A DNA stretch of 64,000 nt from Blastomussa wellsi (Eukaryota > Cnidaria > Anthozoa > Scleractinia > Plerogyridae): positions 7,098,093 to 7,162,092 of the forward strand of contig OX393562.1 of the NCBI GenBank assembly GCA_947652115.1. The letters run 5' to 3'. Below, one piece after another: positions 1-10,578 of this stretch. A model generated the notes under the pieces. That model was not told the origin of the DNA, did no database searches, and saw only the letters and a program-made list of their open reading frames with translations. A program made the position numbers and the translations under genes. Each line of letters opens with the position of its first letter. The stretch's first letter is position 1.

Positions 1-620
1 TATCTTTGTCAGAAGTTGGCAGGTCTGTGTACAGAACACTTAAGAATATAATTTGTGAAAAACTAACCAAGGGAACAAGCTCTGTGCAACTGCAAGGGGA
101 GCACATTGCGTTTTTCAACTAAGTTAATGTTTAATCAACAAGTGACTTCATCGTGAGACAAACGATAATTCCTTAATTACTATACTTTATACCACGATGA
201 ACAATAACAACCTTTTTCACGACAATGATTTAAAGTATTGCACCTGCTTCTAGTGAAACTAAAAGATTATAATGAAGTAACCAATAAAGTCGCCAAAATG
301 ATGGAAGCATTAAATTTCAGAAACAAGCATGTTCGTAAACAGATGTTCACATAAGGTTTACTGCGCTCAGCTTGCACCAGGGATAGTAAGAGGGTCACCC
401 ACTACCATACCTCTTGAAACTAGACATGCCATTGGTTCTGAAAACAACAGATAACACATCACAACAATGGTCTAGCCCCAACAATAGAGATAGTGCTGAC
501 AGCGGACCAATGAAAATAGAGAGGTGGTGGCTGCCCAATAAAAGCAGCCACCATCAACGTACAGTACTACAAATTCTGAAATCAATAATTAAAACTTTAT
601 GGGCATCTGGGTTATTTTTT

Positions 621-1830
621 ACATAATAAACATTTTATAATAGCACAACTCCCCTAAATCAATTGCATGACTCATTACACTTGTCAAGATGTAATTTTCA
701 CAAAACAAGAGGACAGATTTACTCTTAATTCTCACCCTTTTCAGATTAATTGTGAATGCACTTGTAAAGAAATATTTTTTTACAAAATTAACATTTATAA
801 TGGTACAACTCCCTGAATCCGTTTCATGTCTCATTTTACTTTTGTTAATCTTCACTAAACAAGAAAACATCAATCTTTTAATAAAGAAGCTTGACTCCAT
901 TATTTGTGAAAGGATTATCTTTACAAGTGCACTCATTATAAATCACTGTAAATCTGAGTAGAATGTGACTTAAATAATTACCTGATGAGAGTGATTTAGT
1001 ACCAAATCTGTGCTTTTTAAAGTTGGCGTATTTTAAAAGCAAAATGAATAGAATTTGAGCAAGTAAAAGTAATGTGGGAAAATTTAGCTTTTTATATCTA
1101 TTCTCATTCATTTTCCATTGGTTTGGCAAGCCTGCTTGCATGATAACCCAAAATTAGCCTACCATTAACGTATCATTTTGTAATATTTGACTTGAATTGT
1201 ACACAGTCAGATATTTTATATGATGATATGCTCCAAAGCCAAGAGTGTAGTCGCCTTGGCAGAAACTCTCTGCTCCAGTACAGATAATAATTTTGGGTTA
1301 TCATGTCAAGCAGGCTTGCAGAATAATTGTTGTCAATTAAACATATATAAATACCTAAATTTTCCCACATAACGTTTACTTTATTCATTTTGCTTTTAAA
1401 ATATGCCAACTTTAAAAACCACTAAGTTAACACTTAAATTCCTCTCATCAGGTAATTGTTTAAAACACATTCTACTCAAACTTACATGATTGTACTTATA
1501 AAGATATAATTTACAAAATAGAGATTTTATAATAAATATACAACTCCCTTAAATCTGTTTTGTGTTTCAATGCACTTGTGAATACACCTGTGAATATGCA
1601 ATCTTCTCAAAACAGCAACAATAAAAAGCACTTGATTTACTTTATATAAATTCCCCTTATCAGATAATTATTAATCACACCCTATTCAGATTGATAATGA
1701 GTTCTTGTAGGGAGATGACTTTTACAAAATGACATTTTATAATAGTGCTACTCCCCTAAATCTATTTCATGTCTATTTCGACTTGTGAAGATGTAATCTT
1801 CACAAAACAAGAAAACAAAAAACAGCAATC
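621..1830. repeat. Degenerate dispersed AT-rich repeat, about four copies
   Basis: A module with the core ACATTTTATAATAG followed by CAACTCCCCTAAATC, then a stretch ending in CACAAAACAAGA, recurs near 628, 789, 1524 and 1733 with substitutions and small indels. The stretch from 1 to 1890 is AT-rich and I see no gene in it. The module looks like old copies of one local repeat. Its family was not recognised. Confidence 0.5.
930..1490. repeat. Large foldback (inverted) repeat
   Basis: The left arm (about 940-1155) reads as the reverse complement of the right arm (about 1288-1485). Landmarks in mirror order are the AGTAGAATGTG block (956) against CACATTCTACT (1469), CCTGATGAGAG (981) against CTCTCATCAGG (1442), AAAGTTGGC with TTTTAAAAGCAAAATGAAT (about 1018) against its complement ending at 1415, and CAAGCCTGCTTGCATGATAACCC (1126) against its complement at 1293. 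The arms have several indels, so this is an aged palindromic element. No coding capacity is visible. Confidence 0.6.
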
Positions 1831-1931
1831 ACAGAATTGAAAAACAAGCTCCTTGCAAACGCACTGCTCAATTAAACTAAACAAAGGACCAGTAAAAGAA
1901 ATTGATTTTGAAATGCCTAAGGGAGTTCCAG

Positions 1932-2231
1932 GAACCTGGACCATCACTTATAGTTAAATCTCTCAAAGCCCATCTCCGATATGTTGAATGTGGATCAGTT
2001 GAATGGCAGAGAGCAGACTCCCGTGTATCGAAAGAAATCTTCCACGCCACATTGATGTTCAGCGAGAAATCCCATCTATCTACACTATCGTTGTTGAGTG
2101 AAGTTATAGATGTATACCTTTCTACAGCTGATCATGATCGATACGAGGTCCTCGTCCAGTTCAGGGCTATCCTTGGGTTGCGTTTCTATACTGACCTTTA
2201 TGAAGCACCAAGCAGAAAAATACTCAACAGG
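1932..2231 (+). CDS. Possible exon of unknown gene, perhaps upstream exon of the SH2 gene
   Basis: An open frame of about 157 codons spans this stretch, but it has no ATG near its start. It opens just after a TAA and ends at a TGA. A possible acceptor (TTCCAG, 1926-1931) and donor (AACAGG then GTAGGA at 2232) would delimit a 300-bp exon of exactly 100 codons, phase 0 on both sides. Phase 0 is what the first visible SH2 exon at 5116 requires. The translation looks protein-like (LRYVECGSVEW, YEVLVQFRAILGLRFYTDLYEA) but no domain was recognised. The acceptor has a poor pyrimidine tract, and a Penelope-like insertion lies in the supposed intron. It could equally be a chance frame. Confidence 0.3.
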
Positions 2232-2668
2232 GTAGGAAATTTTGTCCCTGACACTACAATTTGTTCTGACAAAACCAATCTAATCGAAACGAAACGGCAG
2301 TTTGATCATGAAAGTCAGCCAAACCTGGCGAAGGCCCCAAACGCTGACATAAAACCATACTACAATTCAATATGACAACGTAAACAGCTGAAAATCCGTG
2401 AACGATCGGATCCCCAGACGAAAATGCCAGTAGTTGTCGATCCAACACCAGGCAAAATAAATTCACTTCCCTTCTAACCACATTCAACCTTTTTTCGCAA
2501 ATCACTTCATGTAATGTCTCTGTTTTCTCTCGTTCATCACAACCAATCAGAGCGCGCAAAAAGTAAGACAACTCAGTTTTCGCACGAAGTTTGCCTCTGA
2601 TTGGCTAATTTAAATTTCAGTGACGCGCGCCGTATGGCAGGATTGCAACTACTGAAGCAAAATTCCAC

Positions 2669-3102
2669 ACCTGAAATAAATAAGAATAATTAAAAACGTC
2701 AACTCCAATTGCAGAATTTCCGCTGAGAATAACCATAAAAAATTAAAAAAATGCTGCCAGAAGCAAGAAAATCGGACCTGAGACCGCGATCAATGAGCCC
2801 GCGGATGCCTTCTTTTGACAGCTGTCAATTGACCATAACATAGCTTATGGTAACCTTTAATAATATCAACCAGGTCGACCTCTGAACTTTAGCCGCCATA
2901 TTGATATTTGGGGCGACCTCGTACGTACGGACGTACGTACTTATTTCGCACGCGCCCGCGAGCATGCCACTTGCCATTTTGACCATGAGGAATGAAAGGC
3001 ATGGTTCTCCTGTTTGTAGATTGTATGCGCGATTAGTTCTTCTATTTCTATAGTTATGGGGCTCCGCTCTGCGGCCCTTCGGGCCGCCTGAGCTCCGCTA
3101 AA
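2669..3102. repeat. Dispersed repeat family R, copy 1 (left-truncated)
   Basis: This copy shares long blocks with 21257-21570 and 24389-24957: AATTAAAAACGTCAACT, a block around TGCCAGAAG and ATCGGACCTGAG, CAGCTGTCAATTGA, and a GC-rich end GCGGCCCTTCGGGCCGC followed by GAGCTCC. Its right end abuts the 3' end of a Penelope-like fragment at about 3100. The AAGCGGAGCTCCG left terminus seen in the other copies is missing. No protein is encoded, so it looks non-autonomous. Confidence 0.6.
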
Positions 3103-3908
3103 AAGAAAGAGACAAATTTAGATGCCTCAACTGCAATGCCTCTTTGATTTTAATTTTGAATTTTGAGGCGGCAGAATCTAAGATCGTTAAACATTCTGTA
3201 TCACAAGAGTCATGACAGGCCCTAGATGACTGCAGGTGCCTGTAAACATGCAAAGACTTGTCCGACATGAGGTGCTCAAGAACACGTGTACAAAGGTGGC
3301 GAGTGGTCTCGCCAATGGAGCTGGCATTGCAGCCAGCACACGAAAATTTATAAACGACACGCAAACGTAGACCTTGCGGCACTGAATCTTTCACGGTGAA
3401 CATGTTTCTTAGTTTAAACGTACTGAAGACCAACTTAACATCTAAATCAGCTTTACAATAACGTTTGAGTAGTTGTCTTGACTTAGTCTGGGCGATTTTA
3501 GAAAACCGGCCAACATAAGGGAGTTTATAGAAGTGCGTAGAAGTTTTCCCGGAGTTAGATGAGGCGTCAAATAATCTTGTCGATGACCCAAGATGGAAAA
3601 CAGTTTTTCCGTAGTTCGAAACTACGCTTCTTAACATTCAGATGAAAACCAGCCCAGGAATTGTTGATCTTATATACTCTGTCTAATAATGTTCTGACTA
3701 GACCCAGTTTGTAATTTAAAGGGGTGAAGCTAAAATAATTAGTAAGAAGACCAGTAAACGTCTTCTTACGATATACACTAGTAACGATAGATGGATGACT
3801 GTTGTCTAGTAATATGTCTAGAAACGACAATTTCTTATCGATTTCCCTTTCCATTGTGAAACGAATACTTGAGTGCATGAGGTTGCAAACCTCTTTATGG
3901 GACATCAT
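3098..3908 (-). pseudogene. Penelope-like element fragment (C-terminal RT region plus GIY-YIG nuclease), broken
   Basis: Read on the minus strand from 3908 to 3098, two overlapping frames carry the region after the RT core (EIDKKLSFLDILLDN, SVYRKKTFTGLLTNY), the linker (PYVGRFSKIA, CKADLDVKLVFSTFKLRNMF) and the GIY-YIG endonuclease (CAGCNASSIGETTRHLCTRV, ILDSAASKFKIKIKEALQ). GIY-YIG fused to reverse transcriptase is the signature of Penelope-like elements. A frameshift near 3600 separates the two frames. About 33 bases near the C-terminus are missing relative to the plus-strand copy next door. The 5' half of the RT is absent. The fragment is arranged head-to-head with 3873-4392. Confidence 0.75.
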
Positions 3909-4392
3909 GAAAAAAAAAACTGGTTAGATAACTATTCATCCTCTCATGTTCTGTTCTATAGACGCTATGTTGATGACACCTTTTGCTTGTTCAATAATGA
4001 GGAAGATGTGCTCATGTTCTTTGATTACATCAACGCCAGGCACTCAAGTATTCGTGTTCACCGTGAAAGATTCAGTACCGCAAGGTCTACGTTCGCGTGT
4101 CGTTTATAAATTTTCGTGTGCTGGCTGTAATGCCAGCTACATTGGCGAGACCACTCGCCACCTTTGTACACGTGTTCGTGAGCACCTCATGTCGGACAAG
4201 TCTTCGCATGTTTACAGGCACCTGCAGTCATCTAGGGCCTGTCATGACTCTGGTGATACAGAATGTTTCACGATCTTAGATTCTGCCGCCTCAAATTTTA
4301 AAATTAAAATCAAAGAGGCATTGCACATTAAGTGGGCAAATCCCATTCTTAATCAGCAGTTGAGGCATCTAGATTTGTCTCTTTCTTCTTAA
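3873..4392 (+). pseudogene. Penelope-like element fragment (RT motif C joined to GIY-YIG), internally deleted
   Basis: The plus strand encodes an RT catalytic segment with YRRYVDDTFCLF (the DD motif) at about 3958-3995, then HSSIR. It jumps directly into FTVKDSVPQGLRSRVVYKF and the GIY-YIG region (CAGCNASYIGETTRHLC, IKEALHIKWANPILNQQLRH), ending at TAA 4390-4392. The minus-strand neighbour shows that roughly 480 bases normally lie between these parts. The junction falls in a shared TTCAC, and the frame changes across it. It is therefore a dead internal-deletion copy, nearly identical to its inverted partner over the nuclease region. Confidence 0.75.
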
Positions 4393-4562
4393 TTACGTTG
4401 CTCCTTTTGTCCTTTATTTTATTGTTATGCACGTGCTATTTCTGTTTTCCGCGTATTTCGTATTTCATATTCAAATTGTAACGCAAGTTTTGACGCGTAA
4501 TTTTGTAACGTACCTTAATAATATAAAATTCAAATGTACTACCGTTAAAAGCTCATTTGCAA

Positions 4563-4600
4563 CTGAAGATGACATGAGAATGTCGAAACATGTTTTTTAA
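4563..4600 (+). ncRNA. Hammerhead-like motif in the 3' tail of the Penelope-like element
   Basis: CTGAAGA, then a short hairpin (GACAT GAGA ATGTC), then GAAAC matches the CUGANGA - stem II - GAAAC core of hammerhead ribozymes, which Penelope-like elements are known to carry in their terminal repeats. One extra T lies before stem II, and I could not pair stems I and III convincingly. Activity is doubtful. Confidence 0.3.
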
Positions 4601-4779
4601 ATTGAAAACTGTCGTCTCTTTATTGATGAACATTTCTGATTTCGGACATGCTTAAAACTCGACGTAGTCTTGCAGCCATACCCTGTCTATGACGACTACT
4701 TAATATCAATACCATGTTTAGGACAGACTCGCGTGAAATACTAGTACATTGCACACGCTAGAATCCCCATTTCATATTT

Positions 4780-4822
4780 AACAATTATTCCACGAGAGCG
4801 CGTTGGATATGAGATGGTAGAT

Positions 4823-4855
<33 letters not shown>

Positions 4856-4895
4856 AACCATCTCATATCCAACAAGTGCGAGTGGAATAATTGTT
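4780..4895. repeat. Palindromic MITE-like hairpin, family H copy 1
   Basis: Arms AACAATTATTCCAC...GTTGGATATGAGATGG and their complement enclose the centre GCCAACGAGGCGCGTAGCG. This is an almost perfect 116-bp palindrome. A second copy lies at 21880-21994 with the same ends (AACAATTATTCCA / TGGAATAATTGTT) and centre. It could fold as RNA or cruciform DNA. Any target duplication (perhaps TTTA) is uncertain. Confidence 0.7.
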
Positions 4896-5115
4896 TTATT
4901 ATTGCACAAACATTGCGAAAACTGCATTCTTTTACTCGTACACCAACCATATTTGTAGCTCAATGGTGTATGAGCTCATATACCATTACCTCTAAACCAG
5001 TCAGAACTCAGGAAATACAATATACCATAGCTAGTTTTTAGTAATCCTATATATTGTGACACTGCTTTGATTGTAAATGTAGAAATAGAAACTTACATTG
5101 AGTGACTTCTTGCAG

Positions 5116-6247
5116 GGAGTTCTTCCCAACTCAGCTTTGAGACTTGATATGGATGATAAGGGCAAAATTAATTCGTAAGTAAAATTTGTTGCGCTTGGTT
5201 GAAAAACAAGGATAATGCTTTGGTTTCCTTGTTGTCCTTTATTTCACTCTGTTTTGAAAAACAACAAAATCAATGCGCGCGCTCTGATTGGTCAATCAGC
5301 TATGGTTTATTGTGCCGGTAAACCCATGTAAAAATCGCGCGTCTTTTGAAGTCTTTGGGATGTTTGGGAGATCACTCGAAAAGTTTGTAAATCACTCGCC
5401 TGCGGCTCGTGATTTACAAACTTTCTCGTGTTCTCCTAAACATCCCGCGTGGGTTATTACCCCTATAAACCCATAGAAAGTGTGGTCTATTGCTTAAATG
5501 ACTGTGTTATTTGACTGTTTTATTGTAGGTTACTGGGAAACAAACAAGGAGTTTATATTGTGCGAAAAAGTCAGAGTGCGCAGTCAAAGATGGTAGGTAG
5601 TAGGATCATTACAATTGAGACCCATGTATTGGAGACTATTTATTAAGAGACTGTAAGCTGAATAATTGGCATTTAAACCTCCATTATATCGGGATTCTTA
5701 GTTGGAGGGTAAAAGAGCAAATGCACCAGTAATTAATCGACATTGCAAAAAAAACGGCCGCCTTGTAAAGTTTTTGGTGTCATTGTTATTTCTCGTCACT
5801 AGCAAAAGAAAATAGACAAAAGTTTGTTTCCGTCTTTCAGGCTTTGTCGGTGTGGATTGCTGATCGAGTTCGGCACTACGTGATTTTCCATAACGAGGTA
5901 CTTACCTAGCGTTGTAACTTGTTGTTGCTTGGTGGCAGGCTGGATGGATGCGGGACAGATGAATAGACGGACGAGCGGACAGTTCAACTGTCTGTTCGCA
6001 GTGTCTGACTCAGTGTCTTTAACAATGTTTTGTAAACCCGTCTTTCTTCCGGTGATGTTACACAAGTCTAATCCTGTTTTTTTTTTTTTTTTTGGTGTGT
6101 GTGTGTTTTCTTTGTTTACAGGATATGGGGTACGCTCTTGACCCTGGCGGACCAAGATTTGATACGATGGAAGTCATGATAAGGCACTATTACGACTTCA
6201 GTCTGCCTAAGTGCGACGGAAAACTCTCAAGACCACATAGATACTAA
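5116..6247 (+). CDS. SH2-domain protein, last four exons
   Basis: Four exons join in phase: 5116-5174, 5529-5592, 5841-5897 and 6122-6247 (TAA). Each is bounded by AG and GT. They encode 101 residues whose core is an SH2 domain: GVYIVRKSQSAQSKM carries the FLVR-type phosphotyrosine-binding motif (YIVR, with its Arg), followed by ALSVW, a v-HYVIFH strand, F-DTMEVMIRHYYDFSLP (the helix before the C-terminus) and a short basic tail. SH2 domains bind phosphotyrosine peptides in cytoplasmic signalling. The protein ends right after the domain. Upstream exons, and so the family identity (adaptor or kinase), are not visible; one possible exon lies at 1932-2231. AATAAA occurs at about 6803. Confidence 0.75.
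5318..5475. repeat. Palindromic MITE-like hairpin in SH2 intron
   Basis: TTTGGGATGTTTGGGAGATCACTCG...AAGTTTGTAAATCAC is mirrored by GTGATTTACAAACTTTCTCG...TCTCCTAAACATCCCG, with outer arms AACCCATG / TAAACCCATAG. It lies wholly inside the intron between SH2 exons 5174 and 5529. It is non-coding and its family was not recognised. Confidence 0.55.
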
Positions 6248-7849
6248 TGCCGATTTAGAACAAAGATGTTTCCTAGTCAACCAAGTTTACTCTAAACGCT
6301 GACGTTGTCATTATTTTTGCAATCTGTCTGGGCCAGATTATCAGCAGAGCTCCTGGTGCCCGATTCTGGTGTCCTTTGGAGAAAATCAGATAAGTTTGGT
6401 CCATCTTTGGTGCACACGAAACGCCACTTTTGCATATCGCCTAGTTATATAACTACTCGTGCAACCCTCGACGAGTCCATATCCTCCGGGAGAAAACTAG
6501 CAAGTCTTGCTTTCCACATGATTTCGTAGATTCGGGCTAAAACAGAACGAAATCACATATGCTACGTTCTCGCAATTTCACGTGAACATTTTCCGGTTCC
6601 GGCACCAAAGTATACCAAAAAAGTCGTTCGATGATAAAAATAAGGTGTTTTAATTTTCCTTGGTGGAACCGTAATTAATCCGAAGGTTTCCATGTTAAGA
6701 AGCAGTCGAACACCTCCAGCAAAAATTCACTGTATTCGAAGTTATTTCAAAAAGTAAAACAAGATATATTTTTATATAATAATTCTGGCAATACAATACT
6801 CAAATAAATGCAGGGTTTTCTTTGCATTGTTTTTATTTTAAAATTCATTTTTCAGTCATGTTAAGGGCTAGTCCAGTCCCTCAACTATCCCGTCAGCGCG
6901 CCCCTATATAGGGGCTGAACCTAGCGCGAGAAGAGAGTCCAAGGTAACTTGCAAGTGAATGCCATTTCTCTCTTAAAACCTGGTGGAAAACTATATATTT
7001 TCACCAGGACTGAATAAATTCTGACGGACTCATTGGCTAATATATGCTCGTTGCAAATGAGTGGACAGGCACAAATGACGTCACCACTCTCAGACGTTGA
7101 AAACTTTGCCAAAGTTTCGACAGTTGTGCGCCGTTAGTTAGTTAGTTGCCGTTTCGACCGAAAGGCTTCAACCTTCATCGGTTTTAACTTTTAAAGCAAT
7201 TATGGACGTTGTAGGTGATTTTATACGTGACACAATGTAAGAGAATATATGAGAAAAGTTCGAAAATTGCCCTAAATTCTACGTGTGGAAAAGAATGGAA
7301 ATAAAAGCGACTGAACTTTTGTGTGCAGTCCATTTAAAGACATTTAGTTGAGTTTTAATTTCTGAGGTTTGCCTACGAGTAAAGCGAAGGGAAAGGCTTG
7401 CAACCTAGTCCGCCAACGCTCCACACTCGAGGCTACATAAATTCCCCCAAAATCGCCTAATCTGGCCAGAACTGCCTCACGGAAGCCGTTGATAATGTTT
7501 TCACCTTATATGAAAAAATCCTTTCTTTTGATGTTATCAGACAGGCCTCTTTAGTCGATTTGAATTTGGTCCAATATCCTACAGGCTTGTCCAAGTTTTT
7601 GTTCCAAAAGCTGTTGGGAGGAAGTGTCTTTGATGGCCTTAGGTATTAAATTCCAAATATTGCATTAGTCTTTCATTAGCCTTCCCGTTTCTCTGCCGCA
7701 AATTAATACAGGTCAAAATAAAGGAGAAAACGACAAACTGACAATTTATAAATTCTCGTTTTGAGATGAGATGACATAAGATAATAAACCCTTAATGACT
7801 GACCCCGAGGGAAAGAGTTAATTTTGTTTCCCGAGAATCTCAATGTTTC
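6248..7849. other. Intergenic stretch without recognisable gene
   Basis: I see no supported gene here. A minus-strand segment at about 7148-7192 (CCGATGA, hairpin, GGTCGAAAC) resembles the hammerhead-like ends of Penelope-like elements but has no coding remnant beside it. A poly-T/(GT)n tract at 6077-6108 lies just upstream, inside the last SH2 intron. Confidence 0.4.
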
Positions 7850-9300
7850 CCTAGGCGGATTAATGTGGATTGCAAAATTGCAACAAAAGTAATAACAAAC
7901 AAATTAGCAAAAGTACTCCCAGATATCATAAGCCCAAATCAAACGGCATGTACTAAAACCAGGAACACCGGAACACCCCGGAAGACCAGAGATTTATTGT
8001 CATTTTATTGTATTTCTGGTTCCGGGGTGTTCCGGTGTTCCGTGTTTTGTGGTGTTCGGGTGTTCCTTGTTTTAGTACATGCCAAATCAAACCGGTTTTG
8101 TGAAGAACAGATATGTCGGTGAAAATGTTAGACTCATTATAGGTGTCATTGATTTCACAATGACTACACAAAATCAAAAGAATTACAAGAAGTCGCCCTT
8201 TTTCTAGATTTTGAGAAAGCCTTCGATTCAGTTGAGTGGGATTGCTTATTAAGTAAAGTTTTAGACGTGTTTAACTTCAAAGAAGATTTCAAAAGTTTTC
8301 TACACTAAAATTTCAAGCTGTGTTATAAACAACGGTCTCGCGCTCCTCCTTTTTTAACCTTAACCGTGGAGTGAGGTAAGGTTGTCCGTTATCAGGCCTG
8401 CTGTTTGTCCTAGGAATAGAACTGCTAAATCTCGCAATCCAAGTGAATAGCAGCATCAAGGGAATAAAAGTCGGAGATAAGGAAATCAAAAATACCTAGT
8501 CAGTGCAGGCGTTACTTGAGAAGCCATGTGGTTGGGCTCATGGTTAGGGAGAAGAAACAAACCTATCGGGATTCGGTGGCCAGAAGTTTCAGTATTTCAC
8601 CAACGACAGTAGCACTAGCAATAAACTACATTTTGATAAAAAATTTGAAGACCTACAGAGAATCCTCAATTCCTGGAAAAGAAGGAAATTGACTCTACTA
8701 TAGCTGGGGAAAATTAATGTTCTCAAGTTGCGTGGGTTGTCCAACCTACAATACTTCGGTTTTGCCACTGCCTGAAGATTTCGATAGAAAGATAGACAAG
8801 ATTATATTTGATTTTATATGGGACAACAAACCTCATAAAATAAATCGCGCCGTGGAAAATCATTGCAAATTACACGATTCAACATTTAGGTGGCTTTAAG
8901 ATGCTTTTATCATGCAATTACAAAACAAAACAGCTTACACTAAACAACGTACCTAGCTTTTACGTAAAAATTCTCAATTCTTGGGAAATGATTAAAAAAT
9001 AAATCTTGAACTGGATCATGATAAAATAGATCCATGCGCCATTATATGGAATAATTCTGAAATAAAAATTGCAAAAAGGCCTATTTTCTACAAGTCATGG
9101 CATATCAGTCGCACAAGGCAGGTGTTAATAAAGTTGAACCAATTTTACACCACAACAGTGAAAAATTCCTGACGTATCAAGAATTCACTAATCAATATAA
9201 AGTTAAGATTAGCTTCACCACATATTACGGCCTTCTTAGCACCATCAAAAGCAAATGGAAAATAACGTCAATGCAAAGACAAAAACAAACACGAAATCAA
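7850..9300 (+). pseudogene. LINE reverse-transcriptase relic (L1/Tx1-like)
   Basis: The frames are broken many times but succeed each other in the order of a LINE RT: VDCKIATKVITNKLAKVLP and IISPNQT (RT0/1), after an insertion GFVKNRYVGENVRL, then LDFEKAFDSVEWD (motif A with catalytic D), GCPLSGLLFVLGIELL (motif B), and downstream KIIFDFIWDNKPHKINRA and IIWNNSEIKI...IFYKSWH, typical of the C-terminus of L1/Tx1-type LINEs. The YADD-type motif is not visible. Multiple stops and frameshifts show it is dead. No 5' end, ORF1 or poly(A) was identified. Confidence 0.75.
7945..8083. mobile_element. 139-bp MITE with 9-bp target duplication inside the LINE
   Basis: The ends are complementary: GGCATGTACTAAAAC at the left, GTTTTAGTACATGCC at the right, continuing through AGGAACACC and a GGAACACCCCGGAA block so that almost the whole element is a palindrome. 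It is flanked by a perfect 9-bp direct repeat AAATCAAAC (7936-7944 and 8084-8092). With one repeat removed, the LINE reading runs on from ISPNQT into GFVKNRY, so it inserted into the LINE. Nine-base target duplications are typical of Mutator-like transposons. Confidence 0.85.
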
Positions 9301-9519
9301 AACTCGTATGACACTGAAGGAAATCTTTCCAACGCTGCTCTGCACAGGATTATTGTATACATATATTGTATACATACATACATACATAGCCCCAAATGGG
9401 GCTTTTCAGTGAAATATATTACAATAAAAGTAATGTTGATCGATGAAATCGCCTTAAGTTCATCATTGTAATGAATTGTGATACGCGGTTTTCACGTTAT
9501 AACAAATATTTATACACAC

Positions 9520-9752
9520 TTTACAACGCTCTTGTCAATTTATAAAAATTTTACAATAGACAACTTACAATGCCCCGTTTGCGTCACTTTATAGACATTA
9601 CACAATACCCCGTTTGTGCCAATTTTAAAATAGACATTTTACAACGCCCCGTTTCCGTCAATTTATAGACATTTTAAAATTTCCCGTTTGCGTCAAGTTA
9701 TAGACCGTTTGTGTCAATTTACAGATATTTTAAAATGCCCCGTTTGCGTCAA
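9520..9752. repeat. Minisatellite, copy 1 (about 6 units)
   Basis: Units of about 36-40 bp with the core GCCCCGTTTGCGTCAATTTA and spacer TAGACATTTTACAAT. About six degenerate units are visible. It is the first of three related arrays in the triplicated segment. Confidence 0.7.
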
Positions 9753-10502
9753 GTCTGTAAATTTAATATTTATAGACATTTCATGAAGTCTGTAAAGGGG
9801 TCAAGTTTTCCAGTGATGGTCACGGAGCACCCATCAAATCAAAACATCGGGTAATTAAAGTGTTTCTTAAGTTTTCTGTCTCCGGCAAACCATCGATTAG
9901 TAAAAGTAAGACAATCAGACAACCAAATAGTGTTTTTGCTGCACGCTCTGATGAATAATAATTATGAAAATTGTTGCTTGCACTGTTATTCGCAGCTAGC
10001 ACTGAGAACAAAAAAATAATTCTCATCATTTATAGTGCACAGCGAGGCATATTTCTCAAACTCTCTTTAATTCGGTAACCACACAAATTTTGAAGTTTCA
10101 ACTTGTGACGTGAATAACACGAAGGGGTAGACGTCTCATTGTTTGACACGCACAGGAATCGTCAGCACGTCAGTTTTGACGACCTGTCACTGTGTTAAGT
10201 AGACCAATTATGTCTAAAGCAAGGATACCTTCGCGGATAATTCTTGACTGAGATAACTAACTTAAAATGGTAGGACGTATGATCTTTAGAACCAAGATGA
10301 ATAGAATAGGAATACCGGCTACTTGATGACATATTTGCTTTCGTGATTATAACTAATGTTTATTTGGAGACACAGAAAGCGGAAAAACCCTAAAACAAAA
10401 GGCAAACATTTTTCCGGGTTGATCTAATTGCTTTTGAATAAAAAGTTAGCCCAGCCGATTTGATTATCAATCCATTGGGTAAAGAAATATTGCGTTGCAG
10501 CG

Positions 10503-10578
10503 ATGGGATCCTCCGTTTTCGTCTTTTGTAGCATTTTGGCTTTCAGCTGCAGTACACTTGCTTTTCTGGGTAATGAAG
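10503..10578 (+). CDS. Alternative first exon 1a (signal peptide) of the D8C-ZP gene
   Basis: The exon runs from ATG to a GTAAGT donor: 25 codons plus one base. It encodes MGSSVFVFCSILAFSCSTLA then FLGNE, a typical signal peptide with a hydrophobic core and a likely cleavage point near the end. The dangling G joins CT of the exon at 19975 to give Ala and continues into PDPCDKR in the D8C frame. Two near-identical copies lie at 13943 and 17286. Which copy is used cannot be seen here. Antisense frames over this exon are chance. Confidence 0.7.

Noticed and set aside
6122..6155. 118-codon minus frame over the last SH2 intron and exon (5799-6155)
   Set aside because: It contains a poly-K run from the poly-T tract and overlaps real exons on the other strand.
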